A DNA stretch of 20,158 bases from Euprymna scolopes. Its lineage: Eukaryota; Mollusca; Cephalopoda; Sepiida; Sepiolidae. The stretch lies in the NCBI GenBank assembly GCA_024364805.1, contig CM044487.1, positions 120,715,238 through 120,735,395 of the forward strand, read 5' to 3'. Made by a program: the position numbers and the translations under genes. The notes beneath the pieces were generated by a model. It was not told the origin of the DNA. It ran no database searches and saw nothing but the letters and a program-made list of their open reading frames with translations. Shown piece by piece: positions 9,890 through 19,454 of this stretch. Positions within the stretch are counted from its first letter, which is position 1, and each line of letters starts with the position of its first letter.

Positions 9890-10215
9890 TCGACAGGTTT
9901 ATTTGGCTGGCATGAGTATGACTTTTGGCATCTGCTTTGAGATCTGTTAATCTTGCAAACTTAGAACAGCCAATTTATTTGAAGCAACAATTTTATGACT
10001 GGATGTCTGTTCTAACCCCTCCGAAGGGACAAATATTTTGTAGAGACATCATATAGTCATAGTTCTCTCCTAACTGGTGCATTGTGCTTGTCCATTGTCA
10101 AGAGGTCATCTGACCTATAACCACACTTTTGTTGGACACCACAGGAACTACTGCTACCCATGGGAATAACAGGATTGTTTAGAGAGGGTTACTCCTCTAG
10201 ATCCACCAGGAAATA
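9890..10215. other. GC-richer block of unknown origin
   Basis: This block is distinctly less AT-rich than its flanks and contains phrases such as AACCCCTCCGAAGGGACAAA and GGACACCACAGGAACTACTG. It looks like a decayed interspersed repeat, but I cannot match it to anything else in the window and find no coding frame or terminal repeats. Confidence 0.3.
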
Positions 10216-10929
10216 AACAGGCATTTTAATTTATATGTAAATGGCATTAATGTGACAAATCAATATTTTTGTGATACATAATTATTTTTTTTTTTAAACT
10301 TAAGATAATGTGTAAAAACTTACCATTTTTTTTTTTTCGGCTATAAAGCTTTATATTCATATATTTGAAGATTAGGATGTTATTTAGAAAACCAGGATTA
10401 AGTGTTGATTACTTAGTTCTTAATTACTGTTATTTAACCCAACGGATCTTTCAATTGGCATAAAGCATAGCAAAATAAAATGCTAAATAACCTAGTGCAA
10501 ACGTTTTAGTTAAATAAAAATACATTTAGACAATCTAAATGTAATCAAATATTTTATTTAAGCACATTAAAAGCAACAGTCATGAAAACATACTTCTGAT
10601 ATGATCTTATTTTTCGAAATTAGTTTCAGGTTTCACAGAGGGGATTTCAAATACATGTGGCTAGACTTGATGGCTTACATCAAACTAACATTGTGTTTGT
10701 GAAACAGTTTGCAAGCAGTTTAGAAATGTCTAGAAATGTGGGTGACCTCTTAACGCTAAATACCGCCAATAGAGTTATTAATAAGATTCATAACTTTTTC
10801 TGCAATACAACCATATTTCATACAAAATAAACTTTCATGTCTGACTTGTCCACAGGGTTTAATTCATGAATGTCCAACAGACTTTGTTTTATAAAGTATT
10901 CAATAATATGCTCTATATATGCAAAATTT
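10216..10929. other. AT-rich intron with a small hairpin
   Basis: Mostly A/T-rich. TACATTTAGA / TCTAAATGTA at 10521-10543 forms a perfect 10-bp stem with a 3-base loop. Nothing else recognised. Confidence 0.45.
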
Positions 10930-11290
10930 AGAATAGCTTATATGCTTCTCTGTTGGCCCTGCTTTTGGCTTCAATGGCAGTCCTCAGTTCAGCAATATCC
11001 AGGAGATTGCTTTTATAGACATTCTCTTTGCGATAACCTTACAAAAATCAGAGGAGGGGAGTTTGGCAAAAATGAAACCCATTCAGGATCACACCGGCTA
11101 TTGATAAGACAGTTACTTAAGTGTCTCTCACAGCAATTCCTAGTCATTTAGAGTGTGAAGAGCTGCCCTATCCTGTCGAATGAAACATGCGTACATTACA
11201 AGACCTCTTCATCTCTTCAAAACTTCTTAATGATCATCATGTAGCACTCAGTATTAATGCAAAGGTTCATATTTGAAGTACATCATTGAA
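10930..11290 (-). pseudogene. Degenerate mariner/Tc1-superfamily transposase relic
   Basis: Minus-strand readings in several frames recover the second half of an IS630/Tc1/mariner transposase in order: YFKYE (around 11275), then RQDRAALHT (around 11175; the second catalytic Asp region, normally QQDGATAHT), LNDWELL, CDPEW, and PNSPPLIFV (about 11045-11065) where the family has SPDLTPLDFF. ENVYKSN, a KxxVYxxN-like segment, and LRTAIEA follow. The third catalytic Asp is replaced by Ile in this reading and there are many stops and frameshifts. It is not the same family as the 12728 mariner, whose third motif reads DPDLAPYD. No terminal repeats were located. The 93-codon plus-strand frame over it is antisense. 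Confidence 0.5.
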
Positions 11291-12725
11291 CTGTGATAAA
11301 ACAGACTGTTGTACATTGACGAGTAAAACTTGATGGACAAGTCAGTTATAAAGTGAAGTTCATTTGCATGAAATATTCTTGGATTGCAAAAAGGATTGCA
11401 AATCATATTCATGATGGGTGGGAGTTTAAATCACCTAAGAACTGATAAGAAACATCAACATTATTTCAAGATCGAATTAACTGATTAAAAAAGTCAAGTT
11501 TTTCGCAATTATAAAAAATTTGATTCAGTTTTAATACTATGTCCACAAGAAATACAAGTAAACAGAAAAGTTTTTTAATCATTTTGTGTGCAAATTAAGT
11601 TCAGTCTTGATAATTCTAGTAGAAATATTTCATAAAGAAAAACAGCAGCAGACAAGAATGTTTGAGGGAGGCATTATACATGCAGTGGAATACGTCATAC
11701 ATACATGCCAATACAATTTACATTTGCGCTCTTTGTATGACTTTTATAAGTAAAGCAGTTTTATTTTCTCTTAAATTAATAAACTTTATCAAAACCAACT
11801 ACAAATGCTTTTGCATCAATTATTAAATATATTTCACGTACACACAGACATCAATCCAGAGTACAAATCCAAAGTTTAATGGTGCAGAAATTTATGATGC
11901 ATTAATTCATTACTGATTTTTAGACATTTATACTCATTTGAATCCATGTGCACAATTTCTAAGAAAAAAATATGTAACTTCTAAATTTTTTTTTAAATAT
12001 GCATGTCTAATTATTTGATCATTGTTTTTCAACCTCTGTTTTTCTTGGATTTAAAAACAAAGAATAAATAATGCTTGACATTGGCTTTTAATTCTAATCA
12101 TACATTAATATAGACATGCATCGATCACTTTCAGATGCCAAAAGCTACATCTTTTGAAAAATTACCTAATATATACGGACATTCTTATCATTGTTTTTTT
12201 GTAATCAACATAATTAGATATAATTCCTTCAAAACTCCAAATTCGAATTATTTTCAAAAGAGGTGTATCTATATTTGTCCATACAGAATTAGTTTCCTTT
12301 GATTAGAGCAAAATAATGTTTTAGGAAATAAGAGAAAACAAACCAAATACACTAATAGGCAGCATTGGCTACAATGCATATGTATATATAAAATAATCAC
12401 TAAATTTTTATCGCTATGGGAAATTTGAAATTAACAGAAACAAACTGTTGATTAAAAAGTAATTTTTCACTAAAATCAAAGTTTAGAGGACAAGGTCAAA
12501 TATTATAGCTGAATTAAAAAGTACTTGAAGACTAGACAGTCATTATTCTAGAAAACAATAATTGATAATTATTGAATAAGAAACTAACTTCACATGTTAT
12601 TTTTAAGATTTTAATATTTAATGATAAATAGTAAATTATTTTTATTAAAAACGGTCTTAAAAAAATTGCAATGATGAAAAAATATATCAATACTGAGCAA
12701 TGAATTCAAATTACAAGAGTACAAA
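11291..12725. other. AT-rich intron, nothing recognised
   Basis: Long A/T-rich stretch without ORFs over 60 codons. A perfect 8-bp palindromic stem (CAATAATT/AATTATTG, 12556-12574) lies in it; chance is likely in such composition. Confidence 0.5.
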
Positions 12726-12727
12726 TA

Positions 12728-12763
12728 CGAGGTGTCTTCAATAAGTTTCTAGACATTTTTGTA
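12728..12763 (+). repeat. Mariner left terminal inverted repeat
   Basis: Starts CGAGGTGTCTTCAATAAG directly after the TA at 12726. It pairs with 14168-14204 with only a handful of mismatches and one length difference in the T-run. Confidence 0.88.
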
Positions 12764-12928
12764 AAAACATTTAAAATTATAAACTCTTGAAAATTCAGCA
12801 TGTTATTGCGATATATCTTATAAGATGACTAACCAATTTTTATAATTTCAGGTTCAAATAAACAGCTACAACAGGAATTGAAATGCACCCTACTAAAGCC
12901 TGACTGTCACAGTTGGTGGATTTCAAAA

Positions 12929-13560
12929 ATGCAATCTGGACATGAGGATACTTTAGAAGAACGAAATGCAATAAAATTGTGTTTTAAGCTTGGAAAATGG
13001 AATGCTTCAGACTGCTTTTGGACCATCTTGCATGAATTGAGCATCCGTTTTTGAGTGGCATAAGAGATTCAAGGAAGGCAGGGAGTCTGTGAGGGATAAC
13101 GAGAGGTGTGGGAAGAATAAGTTAGAACATCAGAGTTGATTGGCCAAATAAAGAATTTCATGGATAACCATCGTATGTCAATAGAGACAATAAGTGCACA
13201 GTTTGATGTCAGTGTGGGAACTGTAAACACAATTATTCATGAAGAGCTGAAGATGCGAAAGATTTGTGTGAATGCACCAGTCCACAACTTCATCTTTGTT
13301 ACAGACTATTTGACAAAGACAGTTCCTCACCCTCCCTATGATCCAGACCTTGCTCCCTATGACTTATGGTTATTCCCTAAGCTCAAGGTAAACCTTAGAG
13401 ACTGTTGCCAGGAGAGAATTGAAGAGATGAAAAAGGCTATAACAAGCATCATTAACATGATAGGAACATGCTCACACAAGATTTCTATGGGGTCTTTCAG
13501 AAGTTGTTGGAACGATACATGTACATTGCAGCCAGAGGAAATTACTTTGAAGGGGACTAG
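12929..13560 (+). pseudogene. Mariner transposase relic, central catalytic part deleted
   Basis: Reads in order: LEERNAIKLCFKLGK (N-terminal helix-turn-helix region), then after a frame change GMLQTAFGPSCMN, a stop, SVFEWHKRFKEGRESVRDNE, another stop, and then an open frame (13136-13576) with IGQIKNFMD, MSIETISAQFDVSVGTV (second HTH) and EELKMRKIC. At that point about 130 residues are missing: the frame jumps to APVHNFIFVTDYLTK, so the first catalytic Asp is gone and the second (normally DNAPVH) is at the junction. PPYDPDLAPYDLWLFPKLK retains the third catalytic Asp. A late frameshift near 13510 precedes ERYMYIAARGNYFEGD and a TAG at 13558-13560. The catalytic triad is incomplete, so the enzyme is dead. 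Confidence 0.88.
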
Positions 13561-14159
13561 AGTTTCATGTGTGTAGTATGCAATTCTCTATATAAAAGCC
13601 AAGTACGTCCAAGGATGGAATACTGCTGCCATATCTGGGCGGGAGCTGCTAAAAATAGCCTATCCTGCCTTCACAGAGTACAAAATAGACTTCGTGGCTT
13701 AGTGGGGGATGCCCTTTTCTCTACCCTGCAACCTCTCTCCCACAGAAGAGATGTTGCGAGCCTATCCTTGTTTTATCGTTATTTCCATGGCAGGTGCTTG
13801 TCTGAACTCCAATCTCTGGTCCCCCCTCGCCAATCTTTCACGAAAAACACCCGTCTAGCTAAATCCACTGTAAAAAATTTCCCCCACTCTATATCTGTGC
13901 CTAAATCAAAACGCAGATTCCATGAACAAAGCTTCTTTCTTAGAACTGCACACCTGTGGAACTCTGTTCCGTCTGCCTGCTTCCCACCTGACTACAACTT
14001 GGATGTCTTCAAGTCCAACGTTAACAAATTCCTAATGAACCGACCCCTTAAGTAAGCACTTCATCAAATCTCCACACTAACATACTGTACTTGCAATAAC
14101 CCTTATCCCTGAGTGGCTTCCGGGCCTTGATAAGTGGTGACCACCATGTAAAAAAAAAA
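13561..14159 (+). mobile_element. 5'-truncated LINE E inserted in the mariner
   Basis: A non-LTR retrotransposon 3' end begins just after the mariner transposase stop. It contains a long open frame, a short 3' UTR (CTTATCCCTGAGTGGCTTCC.. TTGATAAGTGGTGACC) and a poly(A) run (about 14149-14160), after which mariner sequence resumes. GC is clearly higher than in the flanks. It belongs to the same family as the decayed fragment at 6098-6320. Target-site duplications are not obvious; CATGT occurs on both sides of the candidate insertion (about 13566 and 14145). Confidence 0.85.
13567..14055 (+). pseudogene. LINE reverse-transcriptase ORF, C-terminal 160 residues
   Basis: Open throughout to a TAA at 14053. 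Landmarks of jockey/CR1/L2-type LINE C-termini: LYKSQVRPRMEYCCHIWAGA, LHRVQNRLRGLVGD, LQPLSHRRDVASLSLFYRYF, HGRCLSELQSLVPP, RTAHLWNSVPSACFPPDYN, and FKSNVNKFLMNRP. The RT catalytic core and endonuclease lie upstream in intact elements and are absent here, so it is a dead 5' truncation. Absence of internal stops indicates a relatively young insertion compared with the other LINE pieces. The ATG is not a true start. Confidence 0.88.
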
Positions 14160-14167
14160 AGTGCCCA

Positions 14168-14204
14168 TACAAAAAAAGTCTGGAAACTTATTGAAGGCAC
14201 CTTG
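14168..14204 (-). repeat. Mariner right terminal inverted repeat
   Basis: Its reverse complement starts CAAGGTGCCTTCAATAAG, matching the left repeat, and it is followed by TA at 14205-14206. Confidence 0.88.
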
Positions 14205-14206
14205 TA

Positions 14207-15190
14207 GTTATTGGCTTAATTTAAATACATTATAATTATACTCCAATAAACTCAAGACAGGTTTATGAATTCATTTTTATATCTGATAAATTCTGTTTGT
14301 GTTAGTTGAGACAAAACAATATGCAATTACAGATATTTTGTTTTGGTTTCTTTCAGAAAAAGCACACGAGGCTTTTGTTTATAAAAAGCAATAAAATTTA
14401 TAAAAGTCTCAGATTTTAGAAAAATAAAATACTTAAAAATTTATTTAATCTTCAAATTCTTATGACTATAAATTTAAAAACAAATCAAAAAACTTAATTT
14501 AATATGAACAGACACACATGAAATGCATCCATTCAATTTGTATAGCTAGCAATGAAAATGCATTTTTCATTATATAATAAAGAAAATTTCCACAAAATAA
14601 ACTATACCAGCATTTTCTTTTAACTTACAAAATATAATTTATAAAGAGAAAAAGACATTATAAAGCTTCAAACTTCTAAAGGAGAGCTTTTAATATTCTA
14701 AATATCTAGAAAACATGTAAAATAAACAAAAATAAAATCTAGTGTTTGATTATAAACAAATGCCAAGTGTAAAAAAAATAAACAAAAATTCTAAAACTTT
14801 GGAGAAAATCTCAAAACCCTTCAATTTGTTTTATTCATTAATTTCAAAGTTGATTACATCACAAGTAATTTTGAATAAGTTTCAGACTCTTTCAAAACTC
14901 TGATGGATAATTTAGGAGATAGGAATCAAACTATAATTATGACTAAAATAATTTTCAAAATAAGACAATTTTTTGTATGAGCAAATATTAAAATGTAAGG
15001 CAAATGGAATTATAAATGAAGGTAGAAATACCAGTAAGTTTTTGACATTAAAAATTCCGAAAAAATATTTTGTCAGAAAAAGAAAAAAAAAAATGTTCAT
15101 TAAATTCCATATACACATACGTAGACGATTACAAGAAATTAGAATCCACACAAAGTTGCAAAAATTTTTAAGCATAGAACTCAATTCTTG
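14207..15190. other. AT-rich intron, nothing recognised
   Basis: Very A/T-rich with dense A-runs. Overlapping low-complexity frames at 14912-15256 (minus) and 14973-15191 (plus) are K/N/F/I-rich and unconvincing. Confidence 0.5.
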
Positions 15191-15191
15191 A

Positions 15192-15704
15192 TTAATGTGT
15201 ACAGATGGAGTCCCAAGATCCAGCCTCGTTCTGAGTATGAAAAAAAGGTGGGTCACGTCATACTGTGACCGATGTCAAGGCAAAAAATTAAACCTTTGAA
15301 TAAAGTGTCAAGTTTGAACAACAGGAAATGAATTAAAGAAAGAAGCAGTTTACAGAATTTTTGAGCATTTATTACTATAGACAACATTTAAGAATTAGAA
15401 TATAAAAAAAGTTCAAATAATTAAATTTTGAAAAAAATTAAACAGTTGCAAAGAATTAAAATTTAGAATTTTTTAAAATTCAACAATTCAGAGAATTTAG
15501 AAGTTTTTTTAATTAAACAGTTCAAAGAATTAGAATTAGTTCAAAGAATTAGAATTTTTATTTTAAATTAAACAGTTAAAAAAAATTAGAACTTTTCATA
15601 TAATGTTTAAAGGGTTCATTTTTTGCCTCCACACAGTATGACGTAACCCAACTTTTCCCCGAACTCAGCAGGCCGAATTTTGGAACCCCATCCATTCACA
15701 TTAA
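15192..15704. mobile_element. Foldback (long inverted repeat) element
   Basis: Left arm 15192-15300 and right arm 15606-15704 are inverted copies. Read outward to inward both contain TTAATGTG, a GATGG.GT.CCAA segment, a GGGT(C/T)ACGTCATACTGTG block, GGCAAAAAAT and AACC.TTT, in that order. Between them lies about 300 bp of AT-rich minisatellite. This could be a MITE or foldback transposon with roughly 100-bp arms, or two inverted insertions of one dispersed repeat. No transposase coding; the 64-codon minus frame at 15616-15810 covers the right arm (reading NVNGWGSKIRPAEFG) and is not recognised. No clear target duplication was found. Confidence 0.65.
15375..15598. repeat. AT-rich degenerate minisatellite
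   Basis: About five imperfect units of the type AATTAAACAGTT-CAAAGAATTAGAATTTT, with one unit carrying an internal doubling of GTTCAAAGAATTAGAATT. Unit length varies from about 33 to 56 bases. It forms the loop of the foldback element. Confidence 0.65.
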
Positions 15705-16425
15705 GCCAATTCTCATACCACACTGCAGTGGAGCCGTAAAGATTAGTAATGTAATTAAAGTTCAACCTATAAGCATAAATATTACAAGCTGTGACCAATA
15801 ACGTTGACATAAGTTATTTTATTTTAACTAATAAACATTTAGAATAAACGTTTCAAAAATTTTTAAAAAGAAAATCGACAACTAAAGACTAGGATATTTA
15901 GTTTATACTAACTTTACTTAGTTGCGATGATCCATTATAGTATTCTAAATAACATACTTAAAATATCAACAGAAGGAATAATATTTGACGTTTTCTTCAT
16001 TCATTATATCAGCATGTTAAACTAGCGGGGCACTTTTTGCTCAAATGTCACGGACAGAAAGTAATCCTTCAAGGAGATGAACAAAATAAAACAAAATGTA
16101 ACGATTAGAAATAATCTCAAAACTAGCTGAGGATAAAATTCTAAGACATTGAGAGTAACAGCCTTGGCACTACGTCACTTTACAGTGAAGTATTGTACAC
16201 TAGTGTGAAAAAAAGTGTTCATGAACATAAGTAGTCTCAAGTTTAACGGATAATTCAAAATTCAAAGAGAAACAATATCCAGGATATAGAAATATGAACA
16301 AATTAATGATAATAAATTCCATGCCCACAAAAAGTAAAGTTTACAAAAGCTTTGCTATAGTGGATAAACCAAGATAAACAACTTATGAACTAGAGGGGTA
16401 AGGGGGGAAAAAAATGATCAACCCC
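15705..16425. other. AT-rich intron, nothing firm
   Basis: No coding frame. ACTAGCGGGGCAC at 16021 resembles the inverted Helitron-like terminus seen elsewhere, but no body homology follows. A perfect 10-bp palindrome CACTGCAGTG sits at 15721-15730. Confidence 0.45.
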
Positions 16426-16460
16426 CCTCCTCCTCCTATTATTATTATTATTATTATTAA
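16426..16460. repeat. Compound TCC/ATT microsatellite
   Basis: A (CTC)n tract passes directly into (ATT)n of about seven units. Confidence 0.88.
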
Positions 16461-16549
16461 CAACAACTTTCAAGTTCAATGAAATGCCTTTCATTTTCCC
16501 ATCAACAATTAAAAGTAGCAAATGGCATAAAAAAAAAAAATCAAGTGGT

Positions 16550-17670
16550 TTTTCATCTCAAACAAGGCACAGTGCCACTTAAACGTAAGGGGTTACTATT
16601 TAAGACAAAATTTGCAGGGATACTATGTAGGGAGTTGAGCAGCAAAAAGTCTATTCACATTATCCTTGAACTTCTGCATGTCAGTACAGCTGGGGAAGCA
16701 GGGGCCCAGGAAGGAATTCCGAAGTCTAGTAGTTTGAGGAAAGAAACTATTTGAGTAGAATGCTGCCTGGCATCCAGAGATTTCTAGGGTAGGGGTAGGG
16801 GTAGGATTTTGCTGCTTGTCTGGTTAGTTGGGGGTATTTTTGTCAAGGGGTACAAAGGCTTGGAGTTCATCAGAGCACCTTCCATTAAAATGCTTGTAAA
16901 ATAGGCACAGGGATGCAAAATTTTGTCGATGGAACAGAGGTTGGAGTCTGGTTGACAGTGTGGGACCTATTACATTGGCAACTTTTTTTTTTAAACTGTC
17001 TAGGAGTGAGAGACTAGTAGCAGATGCTCCAGCTCAAATATAACATCACTACATATATAGGCAAATGGTGGCCTTGTAGAGATACAGGATACTCTCAGTA
17101 ATTTTCTAGCATGGTAGAGCCCACCTTCTTCACAGCAGTCTTGGCAATGCCCTCAATATATTTGTTCCAATTCATGTTCTCTGTGAGGAGTTTGAATGAA
17201 GAGCTTTCTGGTAATGTATCATTAGCCATGGCTATCAGTGGTTGGGAAGATTTCTTGTAATTATTAAAAGAAAAGCTTAGTGTTAGCAACATTACATATT
17301 ACTATCCATTTATGTCACCATTCCACTACAGACTGAAGGCCTTCCTCTAAGGTTTCAGCAATTTCCTTAGATATATGTTCATTTGTTTTCCCCTTGTGTC
17401 TGCTAAAGAGCTCGGTGTCATCAGCAAATATACCTATCTTAGAGACAATTTTATTAGGGAGGTCATTTATGAATAAGGAATAATAACGGTCCAAGGATCG
17501 ACCTCTGAAGTACACCCACATTTATATCATGTTTTGATGTACGACCATCGAGGACAACATTGATTTTTCCCTTATTTAAGAAAAATTTGATTATGTTAAG
17601 TATTTGTCCAGTAATACCATGATTTAATTTTCATGCATTGCTTTTCTATGAATAAAATCATTAAATGCAC
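16550..17670 (-). mobile_element. LINE 3' fragment C, sister of fragment A
   Basis: The best-kept RT remnant in the window. Minus-strand frames give GITGQIL (about 17610), VLDGRTSK (about 17540), RSILGPLLF or SLFINDLPNKI (about 17450-17500), then IGIFADDTELFSRHKGKTNE (17370-17440) with the FADD catalytic motif, LEEGLQSVVEW (about 17320), FKLLTENMNWNKYIEGIAK (17130-17195), and a decayed C-terminal region ending near 16550. Two short open frames (17315-17521, 17095-17292) are fragments of this ORF, separated by stops and frameshifts. The 5' edge is near the AFD block at 17670, as in fragment A. Jockey/CR1/L2-type by motif style. Confidence 0.8.
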
Positions 17671-18211
17671 GATTATTTTTTTATCACTCATAATTGTTTT
17701 GATTGTTATTAGATAGATTTTAATGTCATTAATGTCATCATTTACTTGAATAAATTAATGTTTTCTTGCACACACATTAAAAGTTTAAATTTATTGTTCA
17801 GAATATATGCATTACTTTGTGTATATCATTTCTATATTTATAAAACAAAACCCTTTCTAAGTCTCTCAACTACTTGAGCTAAGTGTACAATAGTAGTCTA
17901 TTTCCTTGAGGTTCAAAATAAATTCTAAATTAATTAAAAAGTTGGAATCAATTAGTATTATTGATTCAACCAAAAGCAATTTCTAAAATTAGTAGTTTTG
18001 CATATAAACCCAAACTAAAGCCAAAAATTATTTTAACATCTTTAAGTTCTACATCTTTCTGTAAATAAAATATTAAATTGAAGATTAAATTTTTGAGAAT
18101 CAGCCATTATCAACTGCGTAGCTTTAGTAATCGAATGAACTATTACTAATAAAAAAAGTAATAACGTCCTATTCAAAAGAGATAAATCTTCTGTTAAATA
18201 GTAAATATCTA
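17671..18211. other. AT-rich intron, nothing recognised
   Basis: A/T-rich without ORFs. A very decayed upstream part of LINE fragment C may extend a little way in, but is not readable. Confidence 0.45.
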
Positions 18212-18400
18212 TGTTCAGCTAAAACGAAAAATACACAACAAACATCCACAAAGTATCTAAAAAAAAAAGATTGATTTCAGAGTTAAATGACCGTTTATGA
18301 TTTTGTTATTAAGATGTATACACATCTTTTAGCATTATCATGTAAAGGGAAACAAGTGATTTTTTTTTAAGTTATTTTTCTTATGCTGACTTTAGTTGTG

Positions 18401-18423
18401 TATGTGTGTGTGTGTGTGTGTGT
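18401..18423. repeat. GT microsatellite
   Basis: About ten TG units within the Helitron-like copy 2. Confidence 0.88.
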
Positions 18424-18473
18424 CTAGAGAAGAACAAACTGAGTGAAGAAGAAAAAGGAGAGGAGGAAATGGG

Positions 18474-18498
18474 GAGAGAGAGAGAGAGAGATAGATAG
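18474..18498. repeat. GA/GATA microsatellite
   Basis: (GA)n followed by two GATA units, inside the Helitron-like copy 2 close to its 3' hairpin. Confidence 0.85.
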
Positions 18499-18546
18499 AA
18501 GTTATGTTACACTTTTACCTCAGGCAATGCCGAGTAGCCCTGCTAG

Positions 18547-19002
18547 TATTAAAATATAAAACAATATTCTCATCCTTTTTATATTTAAGCGTTTTATCAT
18601 AATCCATCAAAACTTGTTAACAATACATTAAAATGTCAAAACTTTCACTGAATGATTATGGAGGATTAGTATTTAATCATCCAATTCCCAATATAATCCT
18701 GGTGTTACCAGATCAGGCTGTCTGAGGATATTGGCTTCCTGGAACAAAATGCACCTAACATTGATGTTTTTTTTGTTTTTCTACTTCTTTTTGCAAAACA
18801 TGTTCTGCTAAACCAAAAACAACTCCACCCACCCCACAATTTTTCTTCTCATTTCCCCTTTCTCTATCTTACCCACTTCCTGACTGGTTTCCCAACTTAA
18901 AATGTATCAAATATTAATACTGTTACCCTTTTCTTTATCCCATTGCAAAATTCATTCATGTTCTGCAAGGCAGGGAACAAAACTGATAAAATCCACAATA
19001 AA
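18547..19002. other. Intron with one repeat-like patch
   Basis: Mostly A/T-rich. The patch at about 18685-18750 (CCCAATATAATC ... GGCTTCCT) shares its two end blocks, in order, with 19290-19350, suggesting two copies of an unidentified repeat tail. No genes. Confidence 0.4.
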
Positions 19003-19280
19003 ACAACAAAACCAAACACTACAAACTAACAATTGAAGATACAAAGAGCTTGAAGAATAAAAATATTCTCCAAAATAACTGAATTCAACATGAATACTAT
19101 TTTCAAAATAACTGGATTCAGCATGAAATAATTCGAAATGGGTCAATTATGCTGAAAAACAACCAAACCAAACACTACAAATAAATATTTAAAGATATAA
19201 AGAACTTGAAGCATAAAAACTGTTTGCAAAATAGCTGGATTCGGCATCAAACAACCCGAAAAGGATTGATATGTCAGAAA
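19003..19280. repeat. Tandem duplication, units of 156 and 122 bp
   Basis: Unit 1 (19003-19158) and unit 2 (19159-19280) both start ACAAC.AAACCAAACACTAC and share the AAGA.CTTGAAG.ATAAAAA and AACTGGATTC.GCAT-type blocks. A third start (ACAACCAAACCC) occurs at 19281. The 34-base length difference matches an internal duplication in unit 1: CAAAATAACTG(A/G)ATTCA.CATGAA occurs twice in succession. The 64-codon minus frame here is not a gene. Confidence 0.7.
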
Positions 19281-19344
19281 ACAACCAAACCCAATATAAT
19301 CGTACTGTATTGAAGTGGCACTAACCCTAGGTGGGTTGAACTGG

Positions 19345-19381
19345 CTTCCTCCAAAGGAGGAAGTTTCATAGACGTATGAAA
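19345..19381. repeat. Two adjacent perfect hairpins
   Basis: CTTCCTCC-AAA-GGAGGAAG (19345-19363) is followed at once by TTTCATA-GACG-TATGAAA (19364-19381). Both stems are perfect. They lie about 75 bases beyond the 3' end of the 5S-derived sequence at 19455-19565 (minus sense), so they could be part of the same short Pol III-derived element. Confidence 0.7.
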
Positions 19382-19454
19382 TTCACAAGTGATCCCCAGT
19401 TGCATGTATATCTGCACAAAGATGATAGCAAGTTTTTGCAAGGAGATATCAATG

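Larger units (their letters stand above)
12728..14204 (+). mobile_element. Mariner DNA transposon, internally deleted, with nested LINE
   Basis: Terminal inverted repeats of 36-37 bp (12728-12763 and 14168-14204) share CTTCAATAAGTTTC and AGAC.TTTTTGTA. The element is flanked by TA on both sides (12726-12727, 14205-14206), the mariner target duplication. Inside lies a transposase relic (12929-13560) with a large central deletion and, between its stop and the right TIR, a truncated LINE. Without the LINE the element is about 880 bp against roughly 1.3 kb for a full mariner. It could only have moved with transposase supplied in trans. Confidence 0.88.
18212..18546 (+). mobile_element. Helitron-like non-autonomous repeat, copy 2
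   Basis: Homologous over its length to 7576-7954 but on the opposite strand. Its right end shows CTCAGGCAATGCCGAG (18519-18534), which folds as CTC-GGC / GCC-GAG with an AAT loop and one bulged A. Eight bases later comes CTAG (18543-18546) followed by T, the 3' terminal arrangement of Helitrons. The left end shows no clear TC start, so the 5' boundary is set by where homology with copy 1 ceases. It contains GT and GA microsatellites absent or eroded in copy 1. Confidence 0.6.

Noticed and set aside
10870-11151. 93-codon plus-strand frame
   Set aside because: Antisense of the transposase relic at 10930-11290.
13136-13576. 146-codon frame as a host gene with mariner ancestry
   Set aside because: It begins at TTG inside a broken transposase between matching TIRs and lacks the catalytic core; nothing suggests domestication.
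14912-15256. 114-codon minus-strand frame with hydrophobic runs
   Set aside because: Low-complexity F/I/L/N content from AT-rich DNA, overlaps an equally open plus-strand frame, and runs into the foldback arm.
15616-15810. 64-codon minus-strand frame in the foldback right arm
   Set aside because: The inverted left arm does not keep the same frame, so coding selection is not indicated.
16021-16045. ACTAGCGGGGCAC as a third Helitron-like terminus
   Set aside because: The terminal bases fit loosely but no hairpin of quality and no body homology follow.
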